This document shows, piece by piece, positions 49,024 through 59,506 of a stretch of 64,000 nucleotides of DNA. Origin of the DNA: an uncultured Clostridia bacterium (GTDB lineage Bacteria > Bacillota > Clostridia > Christensenellales > UBA1242); contig CALVTR010000007.1 in assembly GCA_944362965.1 (NCBI GenBank), positions 1 through 64,000 of the forward strand, written 5' to 3'. The position numbers and the translations under genes are program-made. The notes below the pieces were generated by a model, which saw nothing but the letters and a program-made list of their open reading frames with translations, made no database searches and was not told the origin of the DNA. Position 1 is the stretch's first letter, and each line of letters opens with the position of its first letter.

Positions 49024-51125
49024 TTTTCGCTCCTATATACACTTGTCACATTCCTTAAGTTTCTTATGGAGTTTATCGCACTTTCAAGCTCTGCCTTATT
49101 TTTAACTTCTATTCTAAGAGAACATATAAAAGAGTCTCCTACATCCTTTGCGTCAAACCCCCTTATATTTATCTTAAGTCCTGTGATTAGATTTGTAAGT
49201 CTGCCTATGTTGTTATCTGATTTTTCAGCAATAACTTTAATCGTCGCCATAAAGGTTGCATTTTCTTTTACTTGCCATTGTGCATCTATAAGACGTTCTG
49301 ACTCTAAGAATCTAAGATTAGGACAATTTGACCTATGAATTGTCACACCCCTACCGCGTGAAATGTAACCTATAATATCATCGCCTTCAATAGGACTACA
49401 GCAGCCCGCAAATCTTACTAGCATTCCGCTATCGCCATCTACAAGCACGCCGTCCTTATTTCGCTTTAAGTGAACAACAGTTTCGGCTTTAGGAAGAGTT
49501 ATATTATCATTATTATATAGATTTATAAATCTGCTTGCAACCTGACTTGATGTCATTGAGCCAGCACCTATAGCTCCATAGAGTTCTTCCATGTCTTCCA
49601 TATTATAACGGCGGAGTATCTCTTCTATATACTTATCAGTCAGTAACTGTGATAGATTGAAGCCCTTATCTTGAACTGATTGATTGAACATGGCTTTGCC
49701 TTGTCTTATATTTTCAGCCTTAAGCTCAGTCTTAAAGAATGCTTTTATCTTGCTTCTCGCGCCATTGGTTTTAACGTATTTAAGCCAATCTCTTGATGGT
49801 CCTTTACTATGAGAAGATGTGAGTATCTCTACAATATCGCCATTGCATAAAAGCGTTGTGATTGGTTTAAGTTTACCATTTATCTTTGCTCCTACGCAGC
49901 TGTTGCCTACATCAGTGTGAATTGCATAAGCAAAGTCTATAGCTGTTGCTCCTTCTGGAAATTCTATAACTCGTCCTTTTGGTGTTTGAACTATAATTAC
50001 TCCGTCATACAAATCACTTTTTAGCGTTTCTATAAAGTCTTCATTAGACATATTTTTTGCATTTTCTATTGTCTGTCTAAACCATGTTAGTCTGTCATCA
50101 AAATCTGACTTCTTGTCTTTTTTCTCCTTATATAGCCAGTGAGCATATACCCCAAATTCCGAATCTTTATGCATTTGCTTTGTTCTTATCTGAACTTCTA
50201 GTGGATGCTGATTTTCTACTATGATTGTTGTATGAAGTGATTTATAGCCATTAGGTTTAGGATTTGCTATATAGTCTTTGACTCTACCTATCATAGGCTT
50301 ATAAATAGCGTGTATTCTGCCTAGCACTGCATAGCACTCTTCAACAGTATCTACAATAACTCTCATAGCAAGTATGTCATAAATTTGGTCAAGGCTCAAC
50401 CTTTTGTTATAAAGTTTATTAAATATAGATGACACGTGTTTTATACGGCTGACAATCTCGCCTTTTATTTTTAAATCGTCTAATATGGCTTGAATTTTGC
50501 TTTTTGTAAGTCTAAGCTGTTTCTCGTTTTCTTCACGCTTGCTTTCTATTGTCTCTTTTAAGCGGTTATATTCTGTTGGATGCTCAAGTCTTATAACATT
50601 ATCATATAAATTTTGTTTTAAATCATCAAGACCCATTCTTTCTGCGAGTGGCACGTGAATATCTTTGACCTGTCTTACAAATCTCCACTGATTATCATCA
50701 AGCGGAAGTTGCAACTTGGAGATATCATAATAAATGCCTGCTAGTTTTATTATAACTACACGCATATCATTGCTCATTACAATGAACATTCTTCTTACAT
50801 CTTCAATTTCTTCGCTAAGAGTGAGCTGATTTATATCTTTTATAGTCTTAAATTCTGAAACTATCTTCTGTTGCTCTTTTGTAAGCTGAGTGCTCACTTC
50901 GTCGCCATCTTCTGGATATACCTTGTAAAGTTGATAACATAAAAAGGCAAGCACAGATGATTTGTCTAGCTTTGTTTTTACAATAAAATCCAGTATAACA
51001 TCAATCCTGTCAAAATTCAAATCATGCTCTAACATAGATTTAATCAGTTGTTTTTCTTTCTCAGTTACCTGATAATTATTGTATATTGTGTTTTTTATCT
51101 TATCTATTAGTTGCCTGTCTTCCAT
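49017..51125 (-). CDS. (p)ppGpp synthetase Rel/RelA with degenerate hydrolase domain
   Basis: Long RSH protein of 702 residues; the ATG at 51125 is 9 nt from AAGGAG (an upstream ATG is only 3 nt away). Synthetase motifs are intact: GRVKDYIANPKPNGYKSLHT and LEVQIRT, then TGS and a C-terminal ACT domain. In the N-terminal hydrolase domain the HDxxED motif aligns with YQLYKV, and the later Asp in LADRLHN aligns with Gly in LAGIYYD. All metal ligands therefore appear lost, so it should only synthesise (p)ppGpp. Confidence 0.9.
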   Translation of the reverse strand: MEDRQLIDKIKNTIYNNYQVTEKEKQLIKSMLEHDLNFDRIDVILDFIVKTKLDKSSVLAFLCYQLYKVYPEDGDEVSTQLTKEQQKIVSEFKTIKDINQLTLSEEIEDVRRMFIVMSNDMRVVIIKLAGIYYDISKLQLPLDDNQWRFVRQVKDIHVPLAERMGLDDLKQNLYDNVIRLEHPTEYNRLKETIESKREENEKQLRLTKSKIQAILDDLKIKGEIVSRIKHVSSIFNKLYNKRLSLDQIYDILAMRVIVDTVEECYAVLGRIHAIYKPMIGRVKDYIANPKPNGYKSLHTTIIVENQHPLEVQIRTKQMHKDSEFGVYAHWLYKEKKDKKSDFDDRLTWFRQTIENAKNMSNEDFIETLKSDLYDGVIIVQTPKGRVIEFPEGATAIDFAYAIHTDVGNSCVGAKINGKLKPITTLLCNGDIVEILTSSHSKGPSRDWLKYVKTNGARSKIKAFFKTELKAENIRQGKAMFNQSVQDKGFNLSQLLTDKYIEEILRRYNMEDMEELYGAIGAGSMTSSQVASRFINLYNNDNITLPKAETVVHLKRNKDGVLVDGDSGMLVRFAGCCSPIEGDDIIGYISRGRGVTIHRSNCPNLRFLESERLIDAQWQVKENATFMATIKVIAEKSDNNIGRLTNLITGLKINIRGFDAKDVGDSFICSLRIEVKNKAELESAINSIRNLRNVTSVYRSEKW

Positions 51126-53484
51126 AATCATTCTCTCCTTTAAAAGTGTTTTTTAGAAGCAATAGGTTATTATATATGCTGGACTGAGTTAAATCTTTCT
51201 TAACGCTCTTGTTTATTTTTAATATGATTTGCTCGCCATCTTCAATGTTTATAAACCCTAGTTGATTAAATACTAAGAGCGAAGCATAAAAGGTGTTAAA
51301 TGAAATGTCCTTAAAATCACATCTATCATAGAGCTCAAATACATTGTAGATTTGCCTGTTTGACTTTGAAACAAGTGCTTTGAAAATACGTGCAAAGGTG
51401 GTTCTGTCAAGATCTATGCCAGCAAACTTTCTTGGATCGCCCTTCTTGTCGACTGGAAGATAAATCTCGGCGTCAGTCACTTTATTTAACGCCGCTATAA
51501 AATTCATGTCTATAACAGGTGATAAAAATACAATCTTGTTAAAATTCTTTGCCCAATTTATACCTTTAGGAGACAAAAGAAAAGAGTTGTAGCCGATTTC
51601 TTTGTCTTCATAAATGCCATATTGATATATACCTTGCGTGTTATAGTTTTTTGCAAATTCAACATAATCAAAACATGAATATGTGACAAAGCATGTGCCA
51701 AAAACCGATGTAGTCGTTCCGCCAACAAATGACAATAATTCTTCTTTAGGATACAATTTATAATGTGAATCACCATTACCCTTTATAACAAGTTGGTTCA
51801 GCTCTATCGAATTTAATTTCTTATATGAATCTTCCACAATAAAGCTTCCGCCATCGAACTCGGTGACAGTGCCTTTCATTGTTTTAGGCTGAAATTCAAA
51901 TATAAAAGACTTTTTCCTAGAAAAAGTTATCTTCACTATGCTATCTAGAAAATTAAAATAAGTAAGGTTAAATTTGCCAATCTTTATATTTGCGTGCTGC
52001 GGAAACTTCTTCATTGGCAAAATTTCAACATCTTGTGCTGTGATTTTGAATTTAGGACGCGGATTGCTGCAGCCATAAGGCTCTAATATCGCAAGCTCCT
52101 TAACAAATTCTGGGGTTATTTCTTCTTCGGTTATATCTTGGTCATAATATTTTATAGGAATAAATACTTCATCGTTAATATGATTCAAGGCAAAATCATT
52201 TATCTTTTGTGAAAATAGCTCATAATTACTTCGCTTTAAAGATAAGCCTGCAGCCATAGAATGCCCGCCAAAAGTCTCTAGAATATCTTTTAATGACGAC
52301 AAAAGCTCATGTATATTTATATCGTCAATGCTTCTGCCTGAGCCGCTCAAGATGTCACCTTCTTGGGCGAACAAAAAGACAGGTTTATGATATTTTTCAA
52401 CAAGTCGTGAGCAGACTATGCCAAGCACGCCCTTGTCCCATTTTTTTGACGCCAGTGTGATTACCCTTTGATTGCGCATATCGACTTTAGCAAGTGCTTT
52501 TTCGCAATCTTCATAGATTTTATTGCAAAGTTCTTGGCGTTTTGTATTGTGAGATTTGATTTTTTCAAGGTCAGCCTTAATTTTTACAGGATCTGTTTCA
52601 AAATAAATCTTAAGAGAGTCTTTTGCATCACCCATTCTGCCAGATGCGTTCAATTTTGGACCTATCTTAAATGAAATATCTGTGGCATTAGGCTTTACAA
52701 GAGATATATCATACTCCTTAAACATCATTTTTAAGCCAATAGGAAGATATTTCTCGCACATCTTTAAGCCTAGCGATACTATGGTTCTATTCTCGCCGAT
52801 AAGTGGCACTATATCTACAATGCTAGCAATAGCCGTTACAGGCAAAAAGCACTCGGCCTCTTTTTCGCCAAGCAGTGCCTGTGCAAACTTAAATGCAACG
52901 CCTGTGCCGCAAAGCTCTCTAAAAGGATATTTCTGATCTGGGAGTTTTGCGTTGACAACTATTGTGTCTGGCAATATATCTGGTATCTCATGGTGGTCTG
53001 TTACAATTATCTCGATGCCTTTATTTTTTGCGTATTCAACTTCCTTATAGCAAGAAATACCGCAGTCAACTGTGATAATTAAGTTGGGCGAAAAAGTATC
53101 AGCTATTTTATCAATTACCTGATTTGTCAGACCATATCCGTCAATATATCTGTTAGGCAAATAAAAATCTGCCTTTATGCCAAACTGCTTTAATGCCTTA
53201 AGCATGATGGAAGTTGCACTTACACCATCAACATCGTAATCGCCAAAAATAAGCACTTTGTCTTTTAATTCTCTGGCTAGTTTAACCCTGTCAACTAATT
53301 GCTTCATTCCCTTTAAATCAAAAGGATTGTGCAAAACTTTAGGATTTAAAAACTCTTCAATATCTTCGCTTGTATTTAACCCCCTTAATAGTAACAATTC
53401 TGTAACTCTTTCAGACAAATTAAATTCTTTAGCAAAATGCTCTACTTTATCGGCGTCTTTATTAAAAAATTTTTTAAAAATCAT
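51100..53484 (-). CDS. recJ: Single-stranded-DNA exonuclease RecJ
   Basis: 5'-3' ssDNA exonuclease of the DHH superfamily. The 794 residues have DYDVDG (about 85), the DHH motif in VTDHHEIP (about 163), DHHA1 (GSGRSIDDINIHEL and GGHSMAAG), an OB fold, and the Firmicute-type C-terminal extension. Its stop overlaps the start of rel by about 26 nt, so rel is probably translated by coupling. Length is typical of clostridial RecJ. Confidence 0.96.
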   Translation of the reverse strand: MIFKKFFNKDADKVEHFAKEFNLSERVTELLLLRGLNTSEDIEEFLNPKVLHNPFDLKGMKQLVDRVKLARELKDKVLIFGDYDVDGVSATSIMLKALKQFGIKADFYLPNRYIDGYGLTNQVIDKIADTFSPNLIITVDCGISCYKEVEYAKNKGIEIIVTDHHEIPDILPDTIVVNAKLPDQKYPFRELCGTGVAFKFAQALLGEKEAECFLPVTAIASIVDIVPLIGENRTIVSLGLKMCEKYLPIGLKMMFKEYDISLVKPNATDISFKIGPKLNASGRMGDAKDSLKIYFETDPVKIKADLEKIKSHNTKRQELCNKIYEDCEKALAKVDMRNQRVITLASKKWDKGVLGIVCSRLVEKYHKPVFLFAQEGDILSGSGRSIDDINIHELLSSLKDILETFGGHSMAAGLSLKRSNYELFSQKINDFALNHINDEVFIPIKYYDQDITEEEITPEFVKELAILEPYGCSNPRPKFKITAQDVEILPMKKFPQHANIKIGKFNLTYFNFLDSIVKITFSRKKSFIFEFQPKTMKGTVTEFDGGSFIVEDSYKKLNSIELNQLVIKGNGDSHYKLYPKEELLSFVGGTTTSVFGTCFVTYSCFDYVEFAKNYNTQGIYQYGIYEDKEIGYNSFLLSPKGINWAKNFNKIVFLSPVIDMNFIAALNKVTDAEIYLPVDKKGDPRKFAGIDLDRTTFARIFKALVSKSNRQIYNVFELYDRCDFKDISFNTFYASLLVFNQLGFINIEDGEQIILKINKSVKKDLTQSSIYNNLLLLKNTFKGENDYGRQATNR

Positions 53485-53617
53485 AATCCGCCTTTAATCT
53501 TTCTATGATTATATTATATTTAATTTATAAAAAGATAGCAAGCAATTTGAAAGACAAACTTAAATTTTTAAAACAATAAAATTTTAATCATCGATTGTGC
53601 TTTTACATTTTTGCACG

Positions 53618-53641
53618 AAAAAAGCGAAGCTATGCTTCGCT
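53618..53641 (-). terminator. Intrinsic terminator of the zinc-ribbon gene
   Basis: AGCGAAGC (53623-53630) and GCTTCGCT (53634-53641) form a perfect 8-bp stem with a TAT loop; the minus-strand RNA then has a U run from 53623 down to 53618. It sits 17 nt after the stop codon of the zinc-ribbon gene. Confidence 0.93.
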
Positions 53642-53657
53642 ACTAATCTTTATTTTA

Positions 53658-54356
53658 TTACATTTTATAGATAATTCTATGGCAGTGTTCACAAGTCAAT
53701 ATGCCATCATCTTCTAGTTTTGAGATATTTGCATAAGGAAGTTCTATATGACAACCACCGCAAGAATTGTTTATAATTGGAACAACAACTGGGAAGATGT
53801 TTTCTTTTCTTCTCTTCTGGTATGCTTCAAAAAGCTTGCCATCAAGGCTCTTTGCAAGTTTCTTTAAGTCATTTTCAATTTCATTTTTCTTATCTTCCAC
53901 AGATTTTACATCGTTATCATAAGCAGCCTTACTCTTGGCATACTGTTCTTTGCAGGTGTTGAATGTTTTGATAGTTTTATTAAAGTCTGCAAGAGTGGCA
54001 TTTACATTTTCTGCAAGAGATGTTAAATTACGCTCAAGAATAGCAAGGTTTTGGGCAAGTTTATCTTTTAAAACGCTGAGTTTATCAAGCTCTTCTTTTG
54101 ACATCTTCTCAAGGTCTTTAGACATAAACTCATCCATTTTGTCTTGTTGAGTCTTGAATTGTTTTTTGACCTTTTCAATTTCTCCGAGAAGTGCACCTGC
54201 TTTCTCTTCAAGTTTATATGATCTATTTTGAGCATCTTTCATACTTTCATGCATTTTGTTTGCCATAACCTTATTTTCATTACTCTTTAGTTGACGTTCA
54301 ATCTTAAAAAGTTCTCCGTCCAATTTTTGATACTCAAGTATTCCTTTTAAATCCAT
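53658..54356 (-). CDS. Coiled-coil zinc-ribbon protein (COG1579-like)
   Basis: A 232-residue protein made of a long antiparallel coiled coil (about 8-180) and a C-terminal zinc ribbon with CGGCH and CEHCHR (Cys/His ligands, about 202-228). This is the CT398/COG1579 pattern; family members may act in protein binding, but the function is not established. It is the last gene in the dnaG-rpoD direction, 107 nt after rpoD, with its own strong terminator. Confidence 0.85.
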   Translation of the reverse strand: MDLKGILEYQKLDGELFKIERQLKSNENKVMANKMHESMKDAQNRSYKLEEKAGALLGEIEKVKKQFKTQQDKMDEFMSKDLEKMSKEELDKLSVLKDKLAQNLAILERNLTSLAENVNATLADFNKTIKTFNTCKEQYAKSKAAYDNDVKSVEDKKNEIENDLKKLAKSLDGKLFEAYQKRRKENIFPVVVPIINNSCGGCHIELPYANISKLEDDGILTCEHCHRIIYKM

Positions 54357-54462
54357 CTATTTTCTCCTTTAAACAAATTCTATTACTATTTATTATTAAG
54401 GCAAATAGCCGATAATGACTATTTTTATTAAAATTTATTTTTATGTTTTCTTTTAACCTTTA

Positions 54463-55521
54463 TTAGTTTATAAAATCAATCAATTTTTTGCTACGATTTG
54501 GGTGTTTAAGCTTTCTAAGAGCCTTAGCCTCAATCTGACGAATACGCTCTCTTGTAACGCTAAATTCTTTGCCAACTTCTTCAAGAGTTTTAGCCTTTCC
54601 GTCAATAAGCCCATAACGCTCGCGAATAACTTGCTGCTCACGCGGAGTTAAGGTTTCAATAACTGCTAGAAGCTGCTCGTGTAGTAACTTTTGAGAAGCA
54701 ACTTCCATAGGACTTTTTGCACTTTCATCTTCAATAAAGTCGCTCATCTTGCTATCTTCTTCTTCGCCGATTGGTGTTTCAAGTGATACTGGATCTAGTG
54801 CACTCTTTTGAATTTCAACAACCTTATTTTCACTTATGCCCATAGCTTCAGCAATTTCTTCAAGCGTCGGTTCGCGAGATAATTTTTGGGTAAGTTGTCT
54901 CACCGTTCTTCCATATCTGTTGATTGTTTCAACCATGTGGACAGGCAGTCTTATAGTTCTTGATTGGTCAGCAATGGCTCTTGTGATTGCCTGTTTAATC
55001 CACCAAGTTGCATAAGTTGAAAATCTGAAACCTTTTGTGTAATCAAATTTTTCAACCGCACGCAAAAGTCCCATATTGCCTTCTTGGATTAAGTCAAGAA
55101 AAGAAAGCGAATTTGTGCTTGCCCATCTTTTAGCAATGGATACAACAAGCCTTAAGTTTGCCTGACATAATTTTGCTTTAGCTTCTTCATCACCTTCAAG
55201 AATTTTCTTTGCAAGTTCGATCTCTTCTTCTTGAGAGAGAAGTGGAACTTTGCCAATGTCCTTTAGATACATCTTTACAGGGTCATCAACTGCTGCAAAA
55301 CCTGAAAATTCATTGATATCAAAATCATTGTCAATGTTTTCATCTGTCTTAAGAATTTTGATATTGTTACTTTCAAGCTTTTTAATAAACTTTTGAATTT
55401 CTTGAGCTGATATATCATACTTTAATAGTCTTGAATAAACATCTTCTTCATTGATTGAGCCTTTTTTAGTTGCTACATCAAATATCCTTTTAAGCTCCAT
55501 CTCTAATTTATTGTCTGACAT
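54463..55521 (-). CDS. rpoD: RNA polymerase primary sigma factor SigA
   Basis: Housekeeping sigma of 352 residues. It has a short region 1.1-type N-terminus, then region 1.2-2 ([50 protein letters not shown]), region 3 and region 4 with the helix-turn-helix [17 protein letters not shown]. The start overlaps the dnaG stop by 14 nt, the conserved dnaG-rpoD pairing. SigA promoters read here have a 17-nt spacer. Confidence 0.97.
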   Translation of the reverse strand: MSDNKLEMELKRIFDVATKKGSINEEDVYSRLLKYDISAQEIQKFIKKLESNNIKILKTDENIDNDFDINEFSGFAAVDDPVKMYLKDIGKVPLLSQEEEIELAKKILEGDEEAKAKLCQANLRLVVSIAKRWASTNSLSFLDLIQEGNMGLLRAVEKFDYTKGFRFSTYATWWIKQAITRAIADQSRTIRLPVHMVETINRYGRTVRQLTQKLSREPTLEEIAEAMGISENKVVEIQKSALDPVSLETPIGEEEDSKMSDFIEDESAKSPMEVASQKLLHEQLLAVIETLTPREQQVIRERYGLIDGKAKTLEEVGKEFSVTRERIRQIEAKALRKLKHPNRSKKLIDFIN

Positions 55522-57433
55522 AAAAATCCTCCATTTTTCTTTCTTTTAATGACTTATTAACATTTACAACTTCTTGCATGATTTTAGCCTTCTCACTTAA
55601 GTCTCTTGACTCGTCAGCTTTCTTTGCAAGTTCTGCCTTCTTGTTTTCAAGTTCTTGTTTTGCTAAGCTCCACAAGCATTCATCAAAATAACGCTTTCCC
55701 ATACCTTTATATTCTTCAAAGTTCATGCCAATGCAATCCTTTAAAATAGGCGTCTGGTCAACATCAAAATAATCAAAATATGAAGATATTGGAATATTCT
55801 CATATGTTTTTTCAATAATGTCCACATAACGCGGCAACAGTTTCTTATAGTCAATATTTTTATCTACAAAATCTTTTTTATATATAAGCGAACTTAATAT
55901 AAACTTTATAGCTTTAATATTGCCATTTTCTCTGCTTATTAAAACATTATCAGTTATATTTTTATCACTTTTTGAAGCCTGTCCGCCCTTGATTTTTTGT
56001 AGGTCACGTCGCAAGACATCGATTGGTATATTTGTTAAATCTCGGACCTTATCAAGATAAGGCTCTTCTTCACTGTTTGACCTTAATTTTGCTATATGAC
56101 CTAGTGCTGCAACAGTAAATTTTCCCTTTTCATCGGGCTTTGACAAGTCGTAATTTTTTTGTTCATATTGCAAAAGATAATCGGTGATTGGAAGTGCATT
56201 ATTTATTAAGTTACTTAAATAATCTTTGCCATATTCTTTTAAAACCTCGTCAGGGTCATGTTTATCCGGAAGCGACACAATCGTAACATTAAAACCTTCA
56301 TCTTTTAAAATATCTATGCTTCGAAGAGTTGCTTTAACGCCTGCCGTATCACCATCAAAACACAATACCACATTGTTTGACAGCTTTTTAAGTTCGTGGG
56401 CGTTCTCCTTTGTAAGTGCCGTTCCCATACAAGCAACCGTTGATTTAAAGCCAGCTCTATGCATGGCAATAACATCTATCTGCCCTTCAACTATAATGAT
56501 TTTGTCAAGTCCACCCTTTTGTTTTAAGGCTTTTACCAAGTTGATTCCAAAAACTACTCGCCCCTTTTGAAACACAAGCGTTTCAGCAGTGTTTTTATAT
56601 TTTGCATAATCAGAATCACCAAGCACTCTTGCACTAAAACCAATACACTCATTTAAAGAATTAAAAATCGGAAATACAAGCCGTTTGCCCATAACATCAT
56701 AGTAATCGCCGCTAACTTCTTTAGGCTCTTCTTCAATCGAAACATTAGTTTTATCATTCTTGTCTATTAGTGACTCTTTTGCGGCGTTTTCTTGCAGCTC
56801 TATATTTTTACTATCTTGTGGCTGGTCGTTTGTTTTTATGTATTCTTCACGTTTTCTATCGTTATGCCGAGCAACACCAGCTTCAACCATCTCTTTGTAT
56901 GTAAAACCTTTATTACGAAGATAATTTATCATCTCATTCCAGTCAACCGCATAGCCCATTTTGAAATCTTCAAGCTCATGACGCGTGAAATTTCTCTTCT
57001 TAATATAATCTTGAGCGGGCTTCGCTACTGGCAAATATAAATTTTCTTGATAGTGTTTATACGCGGCATCTAAAAGCTTTAAAATTCGCTCCTTAAGTTT
57101 CTTCTTTTCTATAATTTCTTTATCTCCAACAAATTCAGGAACTTCCATCCCTGCATTTTTAGCAAGAATCTCCACAGCTTCCGCAAAGTCACATGATTCA
57201 TATTTCATTATGAATGAAATAACATCACCGCTTTCTTTGCAACCAAAGCAATAATAAAAGCCTTCGTCTTCACTCACGGCAAAAGATGGCGTTTTTTCAT
57301 TGTGAAAAGGACAACACGCCCAATACTTATTACCTTTTTTCTCAAGACGAACATATTTGCTTATAATAGAAACTATATTGTTTCTTTGCTTTAGTTGATA
57401 CAGCCATTCAGCTGGATACCCTTTATTTTGCAA
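55508..57433 (-). CDS. dnaG: DNA primase DnaG with a linker insertion
   Basis: Makes RNA primers at the fork. The 641 residues have the CHC2 zinc finger (Cys41, His44, Cys62, Cys65), the RNA polymerase core with TOPRIM ([15 protein letters not shown] and CFDGDTAG) and a C-terminal helicase-binding domain. Between MVEAGVA (187) and [10 protein letters not shown] (256) is a ~55-residue polar insert of Asn, Asp, Lys, Gln and Glu that standard DnaG lacks. It is the first gene of dnaG-rpoD. Confidence 0.96.
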   Translation of the reverse strand: MQNKGYPAEWLYQLKQRNNIVSIISKYVRLEKKGNKYWACCPFHNEKTPSFAVSEDEGFYYCFGCKESGDVISFIMKYESCDFAEAVEILAKNAGMEVPEFVGDKEIIEKKKLKERILKLLDAAYKHYQENLYLPVAKPAQDYIKKRNFTRHELEDFKMGYAVDWNEMINYLRNKGFTYKEMVEAGVARHNDRKREEYIKTNDQPQDSKNIELQENAAKESLIDKNDKTNVSIEEEPKEVSGDYYDVMGKRLVFPIFNSLNECIGFSARVLGDSDYAKYKNTAETLVFQKGRVVFGINLVKALKQKGGLDKIIIVEGQIDVIAMHRAGFKSTVACMGTALTKENAHELKKLSNNVVLCFDGDTAGVKATLRSIDILKDEGFNVTIVSLPDKHDPDEVLKEYGKDYLSNLINNALPITDYLLQYEQKNYDLSKPDEKGKFTVAALGHIAKLRSNSEEEPYLDKVRDLTNIPIDVLRRDLQKIKGGQASKSDKNITDNVLISRENGNIKAIKFILSSLIYKKDFVDKNIDYKKLLPRYVDIIEKTYENIPISSYFDYFDVDQTPILKDCIGMNFEEYKGMGKRYFDECLWSLAKQELENKKAELAKKADESRDLSEKAKIMQEVVNVNKSLKERKMEDFYVRQ

Positions 57434-57621
57434 TATAAAAACTCCTAAAATATGCCTTTTAGTCTTATTATACTACAAACTTTTTAAAATTCCTTTTAAA
57501 AAACAAAAATTTATTTATTTTTCTATAACTTAATATGGAGCTATTACTTATTTTGATATGTTTTTAGCACTTTTATATTTGCATTCAAAAGCTTTTTGTT
57601 TTGTTATTTGTAAATTAATCG

Positions 57622-57891
57622 CTACTTATTTAACTTTTTGGCAACCTTTTCACAGTCGCAACATATTCCATTATTCAACCTAAGTGGTTTAAAATATTTC
57701 TTTATAAAATCACTACTCATTGAATATTCTCCGCCTACATGTTGTGGCATGTCTGGGTCATAACCTACTACATGGCATATACAGCTTTTTAAAATATAAA
57801 AGTCTTCATCAACTGAAACAATATAACCTACTGAAAAAATATCAAGCCTATCTGGATCAGTATATATCTCACATAACTCTCCTTTCTCCAT
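57622..57891 (-). CDS. Small unknown protein behind an in-frame leader ORF
   Basis: I do not recognise this 89-residue protein. It has a beta-rich N-terminal part (MEKGELCEIYTDPDRLDIFSV region) and a Cys-rich C-terminus (CCDCEKV). It may be a small metal-binding or SH3-like protein, but that is a guess. A good SD serves an 8-codon ORF just upstream (57892-57918), whose TAA directly adjoins this ATG in the same frame. The gene itself has no SD of its own. Confidence 0.55.
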   Translation of the reverse strand: MEKGELCEIYTDPDRLDIFSVGYIVSVDEDFYILKSCICHVVGYDPDMPQHVGGEYSMSSDFIKKYFKPLRLNNGICCDCEKVAKKLNK

Positions 57892-57918
57892 TTAATTTAC
57901 TAAATCTGATTTTTGCAT
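57892..57918 (-). CDS. 8-codon in-frame leader ORF (MQKSDLVN)
   Basis: The ATG at 57918 is 6 nt after AGGAG (57929-57925) and the frame ends in TAA immediately before the ATG at 57891. Because both ATGs are in one frame, this is either a translational-coupling leader peptide or the remains of a longer N-terminus broken by a nonsense codon. Confidence 0.45.
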   Translation of the reverse strand: MQKSDLVN

Positions 57919-58084
57919 TGCTCACTCCTTTTCCATCAATGATAATAAATATATTAAGCAACAAGTTTTATGTCTTAACCTTCATGATTCGCTTTAGTTA
58001 AGTATAACATAAATTTTTGCGTATGTAAAATAAAAGCAAGGATAAAACCTTGCAAAAATTATTTGAATTTTTATTGAATTTTAG

Positions 58085-58747
58085 TTAAATAAGCCCGCCT
58101 TGAAGGTAAACACTTGGTATCTCTCCGACAATTATACTTTCACAAAGGAGCACTTCAAGTTCAGTTGTAAAATTTTGTGTCATACCCGGAAGCACCATGC
58201 CTATTATTGATGAAACAACAAAATATAATCTATGAATAGTTTGGTTGATACCAGCTTCATTAAATGATGATTCAACTTTTGTGTTTACCGTTCCAACTGG
58301 CACAAGTTTAACCGATACATCTGGTCCCAGTCCAAAAAGGAATGGTATGCCCGTGAAAGTTCCTAGTGTTATGCTTATACCTTCGCTTCCAAGTGTGTTG
58401 AAGTTTGATTGCACTTTCTCTGTGATTTCTCTAATTAGTAAGTTAACTTGAACTGTATCGACTTCTATAAGTTCAACTTTATTTTCAGATGAATAGGTTA
58501 TTTGAACAAGGTCATTGTAAGTTAAATTTTCGTCAGACATAACATCTCCTACAACACTACTTATCGTGCTTGTTGCAACTGACCTGACTTTTTCTTGGCT
58601 CAAATTAACCACAATAGGACAAACAACTTTAAAATAATATACACAAAAAAGAATGATAATTGCAAGAATCACAATTAACACTATCCTAAATTTTGCTTTT
58701 TTAGATAGCCCTTTCTTTCTCTTTTTAGAGACAACATAATCTGGCAT
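58085..58747 (-). CDS. yunB: Sporulation protein YunB
   Basis: A 220-residue membrane protein of the YunB family, in B. subtilis a SigE-dependent sporulation protein. A basic N-terminus (KKRKKGLSKKAKF) precedes one membrane segment (about 21-45); the rest should lie outside and contains VGTVNTKVESSFNEAGINQTIHRLYF and a conserved IVGEIPSVYL end. There is no SD. A SigE-like -10 (CATATATT) lies on the minus strand about 15 nt upstream of the ATG, with a candidate -35, which I rate as weak evidence. Confidence 0.9.
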   Translation of the reverse strand: MPDYVVSKKRKKGLSKKAKFRIVLIVILAIIILFCVYYFKVVCPIVVNLSQEKVRSVATSTISSVVGDVMSDENLTYNDLVQITYSSENKVELIEVDTVQVNLLIREITEKVQSNFNTLGSEGISITLGTFTGIPFLFGLGPDVSVKLVPVGTVNTKVESSFNEAGINQTIHRLYFVVSSIIGMVLPGMTQNFTTELEVLLCESIIVGEIPSVYLQGGLI

Positions 58748-58801
58748 ACAATAAATATATGACAGATCCTATCAAAATTTGACTAAATTAATAAAACACA
58801 C

Positions 58802-58855
58802 TATTATGCAATGCGTAATAGTTTATATAGTATTATTTATGCGTGACATAATACT
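58802..58855 (-). repeat. Dispersed palindromic element, full copy after spoVAE
   Basis: TATTATGCAATGCGTAATA (58802-58820, one G-T change from the perfect form) is followed by an AGTATTAT...ATAATACT palindrome (58829-58855). Together it aligns with 4099-4156. It begins 8 nt from the spoVAE stop and lies upstream of yunB. Confidence 0.75.
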
Positions 58856-58862
58856 ATATAAT

Positions 58863-59219
58863 CTAGTTTTTCGTCTTTGACTTGAATATTAAGCTAAATA
58901 TAAACGCAAACAAAATTGCTGCAGCTATTCCACCCGCCGTTGCTTCTAGCCCACCAGTGAATGCACCTATAAGACCTTTTGATCGAACAGCTGATATTGC
59001 ACCTTTTGCAAGAGAAGCTCCAAACCCTATAATCGGAACATTAATACCCGCTCTTGCAAATTCTGATATTGGGTCAAAAATGCCAAAAGCCTCCAATACA
59101 ACACCAATGATAACAAAAGTCACCAAAATTCTAGCTGAAGTTATATTGGTATATATAATAAGCACCTGTCCTAGCATACACACAAAACCACCTATCAAAA
59201 ATACCCATAAATAATACAT
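58863..59219 (-). CDS. spoVAE: Stage V sporulation protein SpoVAE
   Basis: A 118-residue protein with about four membrane segments, part of the channel that moves Ca-DPA in the inner spore membrane. The conserved FEAFGIFDPISEFARAGINVPI and ARVPITGFG-like (PIIGFGASLAKGA) blocks are clear. An AAAGGAG site precedes the ATG. It lies 288 nt after spoVAD with no obvious gene between, and no spoVAF follows. Confidence 0.92.
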   Translation of the reverse strand: MYYLWVFLIGGFVCMLGQVLIIYTNITSARILVTFVIIGVVLEAFGIFDPISEFARAGINVPIIGFGASLAKGAISAVRSKGLIGAFTGGLEATAGGIAAAILFAFIFSLIFKSKTKN

Positions 59220-59506
59220 AACACTATCTCCTTTTTAAAATGTAATTTAAATTTTTAACTTTCGTAATCTTAAAATCAAAAACCAGCAGAAATTCTAATT
59301 TGTATTAAGCATTTTATTTAAAATACTGAAAAACAAAAGTTTTGAAATCATCAACTTACCCTGTTTTACATAACAACTTGCAAAAAAACTTTTATGGGTA
59401 AACTAACATGACTAATATAAATCAAAATTAATAATTTCCCTAAAGCACTTTAACTTTATTTCTATTAGTTAAATTATGTTTACGCCCTATTTTCTTCTAC
59501 TATAGG

